From Marinobacter maroccanus (GTDB lineage Bacteria > Pseudomonadota > Gammaproteobacteria > Pseudomonadales > Oleiphilaceae), in assembly GCF_002933275.1 (NCBI RefSeq), contig NZ_PSSX01000005.1:124001-188000 (forward strand): a DNA stretch of 64,000 nt, in the 5' to 3' direction. Under the pieces are notes generated by a model. It saw only the letters and a program-made list of their open reading frames with translations, ran no database searches and was not told the origin of the DNA. Positions 61,267-64,000 of this stretch are shown here, in pieces (positions within the stretch are counted from its first letter, which is position 1; each line of letters begins with the position of its first letter). A program made the position numbers and the translations under genes.

Positions 61267-62357
61267 AGGGAAACATACTCGCTAGTGTTCATCTTCGCGC
61301 CGAACAGATCCTGAGCGTGCTGGCGGCCTCTATCACTCAGCTCTCTCAGGTCATTGACGTGATTCAGCGCATCGTTTACGGCGATTGCGTAACCCGCCGG
61401 GGAATGTTCATCAACCAGAACTCCGCATCGACCATTGCCGAGGGCCTCGGGAACTCCGCCCACGTTATGGGCAACGACCGGAACGCTGAGGGCAAGTGCC
61501 TCAATGAGTGTCATCGGGAGTCCCTCATGATCAGACGTCATTAGCAGCATATCGAGCTTTGCAATCTCGGATGCGGCGGGGTTGACGAAACCAAGGAACT
61601 CCACCTGGTCGACCAGATTGGATTCCCGAACCTTCTTCTCCAGTTGGGCTCGGAGAGGGCCATCACCAATTATGATGCCTTTGACAGCCCGCCCGTGCTG
61701 ATTGGTTAGTCTTTCAATTGTTTCTATAAACAAATCAACACGTTTGACGGGGACCAGGCGACCGACGAATCCAATCAGCACTGGCCCGTCTGAGCGTGAA
61801 ACCTTGAAGGATTCAAACTCCGCCTGAAGAGACTCAACATCAAAAAAGTTGTAAATCAGCTTGGTCTTGCGCGGGAACACATCCTCCAGTTTGCTCTTTA
61901 ATTGTTGTGAGACTGCCACCACGGCATCCTGTTGATACCGGCCTATCCACTGGTCCAGGAGCGCAATCACGCGTTTAACCGGATTTTTCCAGCTTCGCTG
62001 GTATTCCGGGCTGCCATGCACAGTGCGAACGGACACCGGGACGCCGGCAAGGCGCTGAGCCGCCACCCCCAACACATTCTCTTTAAAGCCATGGGTGTGT
62101 ACCAGATTTGAGCGATGGGCCCTGAGATGCTGACGGATTGAGGCAATCATCCGCAATGGTGACAGGGACGATTCGTCGGCGACGGTTACCGGAATGCCAA
62201 GTGCTTCCAGTTTCTCCTGAAGTACTCCGTGGTTAAACAACACTGCCGTAGGTTGTACCTCTCCGGACTGGAGTAACCCCCGAAGCAACTGATACACCTG
62301 AACTTCCGCACCAGCCCAGATATCTCCCGATGCGATATGAGTGACTATCGCAGGCAT
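61245..62357 (-). CDS. Family 4 glycosyltransferase
   Basis: A 370 aa GT-B glycosyltransferase. The acceptor-side domain opens with HIASGDIWAGAEVQVYQLLRGL and the donor side has IGFVGRLVPVKRVDLFIETIERL, IIGDGPLRAQLEKKV and the E-x7-E stretch SDHEGLPMTLIEALALSVPVVAHNVGGVPE. It runs against the other locus genes, and its end overlaps the NRPS end by 22 bp (61245-61266). It likely adds a sugar to the repeat unit. It is divergent from the phosphopantetheinyl transferase gene. Confidence 0.9.
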   Translation of the reverse strand: MPAIVTHIASGDIWAGAEVQVYQLLRGLLQSGEVQPTAVLFNHGVLQEKLEALGIPVTVADESSLSPLRMIASIRQHLRAHRSNLVHTHGFKENVLGVAAQRLAGVPVSVRTVHGSPEYQRSWKNPVKRVIALLDQWIGRYQQDAVVAVSQQLKSKLEDVFPRKTKLIYNFFDVESLQAEFESFKVSRSDGPVLIGFVGRLVPVKRVDLFIETIERLTNQHGRAVKGIIIGDGPLRAQLEKKVRESNLVDQVEFLGFVNPAASEIAKLDMLLMTSDHEGLPMTLIEALALSVPVVAHNVGGVPEALGNGRCGVLVDEHSPAGYAIAVNDALNHVNDLRELSDRGRQHAQDLFGAKMNTSEYVSLYRSLLN

Positions 62358-62452
62358 TTATCTCTGATTCTCCGGCTGATCAAAATCCCGTGTAGTCGCG
62401 ATGAATGCTTCTGGTCGCCTTGCCTGTCAGACGTCGATCTTAGCGATAGTTC

Positions 62453-62470
62453 GTTTAAATCCATTTAAAC
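62453..62470. promoter_or_regulatory. Perfect palindrome in the glycosyltransferase/PPTase divergent gap
   Basis: GTTTAAAT and ATTTAAAC form a perfect inverted repeat around CC. It is 96 bases from the glycosyltransferase start and 116 from the PPTase start, in an A/T-rich 228-base gap (62358-62585). Its position suits a shared operator. An A/T-rich TAGCATAATATACG (62524-62537) may contain the PPTase -10. Confidence 0.5.
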
Positions 62471-62585
62471 AATTCCTGCAAGGTGTATGTGCTCAAGAGG
62501 GCTTAAATTCTGGACCTTTATGCTAGCATAATATACGAGGGTCCTGACGCCGCATTCTAATCGTAATCCAAAGAGCCCAGCAAAA

Positions 62586-63398
62586 ATGCAGTTTGGTCTA
62601 CCTGAACTGACAGATAATGACAGGGGTATCTCCTCCCTTTGCGTTATATGGGAAATCGGCGACGCCTCACTGGATGGCTTGCCGGGAGCAATGACACAAG
62701 CCCTGGAGCAATCAGAAATTGAACGCTGTAATACACTGGTCCTGGAAAAGGACCGAAAACGGTATGTGTGCTCGCATTTTCTTAGAAGGGTGCTGCTTTC
62801 AAGGCTGACCGGTTTGCCAATGTCAGAAATTGCATTCTCCGAGGGGAACGACGGAAAGCCCTTTGTTTCTGAAACTGAGCGTTGGTGCACGGCCGGAACA
62901 TGGCACTTCAACTCATCTTCGTCAGGAAATCGGGTCGCATTTATCGCAACCACTCCTGGCCAATGTGGTATTGATATTGAGAAGGTGCCAGATGGGCAAT
63001 CTTTGCCAGACCTGAAAGAGATGGTACAGACAAAGGTTTTCTCAAGCGCCGAAAGAGAATTTGTAATGTCTGGGCGGGGTTCATTGATGGAGCGCTTCTA
63101 TAGAATATGGACCTTAAAGGAAGCCTATCTCAAGTACACAGGGCAAGGTCTTGGAGCCATGGAACAAACGGACCTGTTTAAAGTGCTTGATTTCGGGCAA
63201 CCGCTATCGGACGGCAAGATGATGGCGCCCGGAGGGGAGCTGGCTGCGTATCATCGCTATGAAGAACACTATGCTTTTTCGGTTGTGGTAGCCAGGGAGC
63301 AGAGTGTATCTCAGGTACACACATTGAACGACGAGCAGGTGTTCTCGTTATTTAAAGGAATCTCCACCCGGGAAAGGAAGTCAGATACCCATGCTTGA
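62586..63398 (+). CDS. Sfp-type 4'-phosphopantetheinyl transferase
   Basis: A 270 aa PPTase that should load phosphopantetheine on the two NRPS carrier serines (568 and 1628). The Mg/CoA motif GIDIEKV is near residue 130 and the second motif FYRIWTLKEAYLKYTGQGL is near 169-187. RYVCSHFLRRVLLSRL matches the N-terminal part. The usual HFNLSHS is HFNSSSS, with the His changed, which may affect CoA binding. The last codons overlap the next glycosyltransferase by 8 bp. Confidence 0.88.
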   Translation: MQFGLPELTDNDRGISSLCVIWEIGDASLDGLPGAMTQALEQSEIERCNTLVLEKDRKRYVCSHFLRRVLLSRLTGLPMSEIAFSEGNDGKPFVSETERWCTAGTWHFNSSSSGNRVAFIATTPGQCGIDIEKVPDGQSLPDLKEMVQTKVFSSAEREFVMSGRGSLMERFYRIWTLKEAYLKYTGQGLGAMEQTDLFKVLDFGQPLSDGKMMAPGGELAAYHRYEEHYAFSVVVAREQSVSQVHTLNDEQVFSLFKGISTRERKSDTHA

Positions 63399-64000
63399 AG
63401 TCATTTTCTGGGCGTCTTTATTGGGCGCCATCTACAGCTATTTTCTTTACCCTGCGTTGCTTCATCTCGTTCCCTCCAGGCGCAAGGCCATGTCTGAAGA
63501 AGATGGCCAGAAGCCACGGATTTCGCTGATCGTTACCGCTCGCAATGAGGCGAAGAGAATTCGTGAGAAAATTGAAAACTGCCTTGAGATCGATTATCCC
63601 GATCTTCAGATTATCGTAGCGTCTGATGCGTCAGACGATGGCACCGACGATATTGTTCGGGAATATGCCGGGCAGGGCGTTAGCGTGGTGCGTGCCCATG
63701 AGCGCAAAGGTAAAGAGTATGCCCAGTTGCAAGCCATCAACGAGGCTGAGGGCGAGATTCTGGTTTTCTCCGACGTAGCCACTCGAATACCGGAAGAAGC
63801 CCTTCAAAAACTTGCCGCCTACTTCCGGGACCCCGGGGTGGGTGCTGTGTCCAGTGAGGACAGGTTTCTCACCAGGGATGGCAAGGTCGCAGGCGAAGGT
63901 GCCTATGTGCGTTATGAAATGTGGCTCCGGCGACTGGAATCCGACAAGGCAGGTCTGGTTGGTTTGAGTGGTTCATTCTTTGCCGCCAGAAAAGAGGTTT
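63391..64000 (+). CDS. Family 2 glycosyltransferase, N-terminal part
   Basis: The gene runs off the right edge after about 203 residues. ATG 63391 overlaps the PPTase stop by 8 bp. An N-terminal helix (about residues 3-27) is followed by the GT2 domain: RISLIVTARNEAKRIREKIENCLEIDYPDLQIIVASDASDDGTDDIV, RKGKEYAQLQAINEAEGEILVFSDVAT (DxD-like region) and GLVGLSGSFFAARKE. It is probably a membrane-linked transferase of the exopolysaccharide pathway. The exosortase and remaining genes should lie further right. Confidence 0.88.
   Translation, partial: MLEVIFWASLLGAIYSYFLYPALLHLVPSRRKAMSEEDGQKPRISLIVTARNEAKRIREKIENCLEIDYPDLQIIVASDASDDGTDDIVREYAGQGVSVVRAHERKGKEYAQLQAINEAEGEILVFSDVATRIPEEALQKLAAYFRDPGVGAVSSEDRFLTRDGKVAGEGAYVRYEMWLRRLESDKAGLVGLSGSFFAARKEV

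Overview
The window looks like chromosomal DNA from a marine gammaproteobacterium. Protein sequences and gene order fit Marinobacter or a close relative best: ruvAB-ybgC-tolQRAB-pal-cpoB with following tRNA-Lys genes, dapA-bamC-purC, a GntR-prpB-prpC-acnD-prpF-prpD propionate locus, and an exosortase-A type exopolysaccharide locus. The genus is inferred from remembered family resemblance; no search was run.

Layout. 1-8.4 kb is core: the end of ruvA, ruvB, the Tol-Pal envelope operon, two identical tRNA-Lys genes and nadA. 8.4-17.1 kb holds housekeeping and envelope genes: a BepA-like M48 protease, a TusA-like protein, a PerM-type permease, bcp, dapA, bamC, purC, an outer-membrane barrel protein, a UDP-sugar epimerase and a Blc-type lipocalin. 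17.1-23.4 kb is more variable and mostly on the minus strand: a RES/Xre toxin-antitoxin pair, tRNA-Val, an EamA transporter, a secreted lipase-like hydrolase followed by an unknown exported protein, a YceI protein and a CDP-alcohol phosphatidyltransferase. 23.6-28.9 kb carries an unusual set: an MDR dehydrogenase, a PTPS-fold protein with a degraded active site, a fused glycosyltransferase-methyltransferase, a flippase-like membrane protein and a stand-alone RibD-type reductase. 29-37.4 kb has galU, an unidentified barrel-like protein and an opgG-opgH-opgD glucan operon.

37.4-47.2 kb is the methylcitrate (propionate) operon under a GntR/FCD regulator whose promoter has three matching TTGT-N2-ACAA operators. 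Every prp junction from prpR to prpF is filled with REP-like palindromes. Between prpF and prpD lies a divergently transcribed PEP-CTERM von Willebrand A protein with a clear sigma-54 promoter.

47.4 kb to the right edge is the exopolysaccharide locus: initiating sugar transferase, Wza-like lipoprotein, chain-length protein, CpsD-like protein with a broken P-loop, outer-membrane barrel, polysaccharide deacetylase and FemAB-like acyltransferase. It continues into a two-module nonribosomal peptide synthetase (A-PCP-C-A-PCP-TE), an opposing glycosyltransferase, a Sfp-type phosphopantetheinyl transferase and a family 2 glycosyltransferase cut by the window edge. This locus plausibly supplies the polymer whose deposition is linked to exosortase sorting of PEP-CTERM proteins such as the one at 44.7-45.4 kb. 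The exosortase is not in the window. The NRPS with its own activating enzyme inside this locus, and the PTPS/RibD/glycosyltransferase cluster, are the best candidates for undescribed biology.
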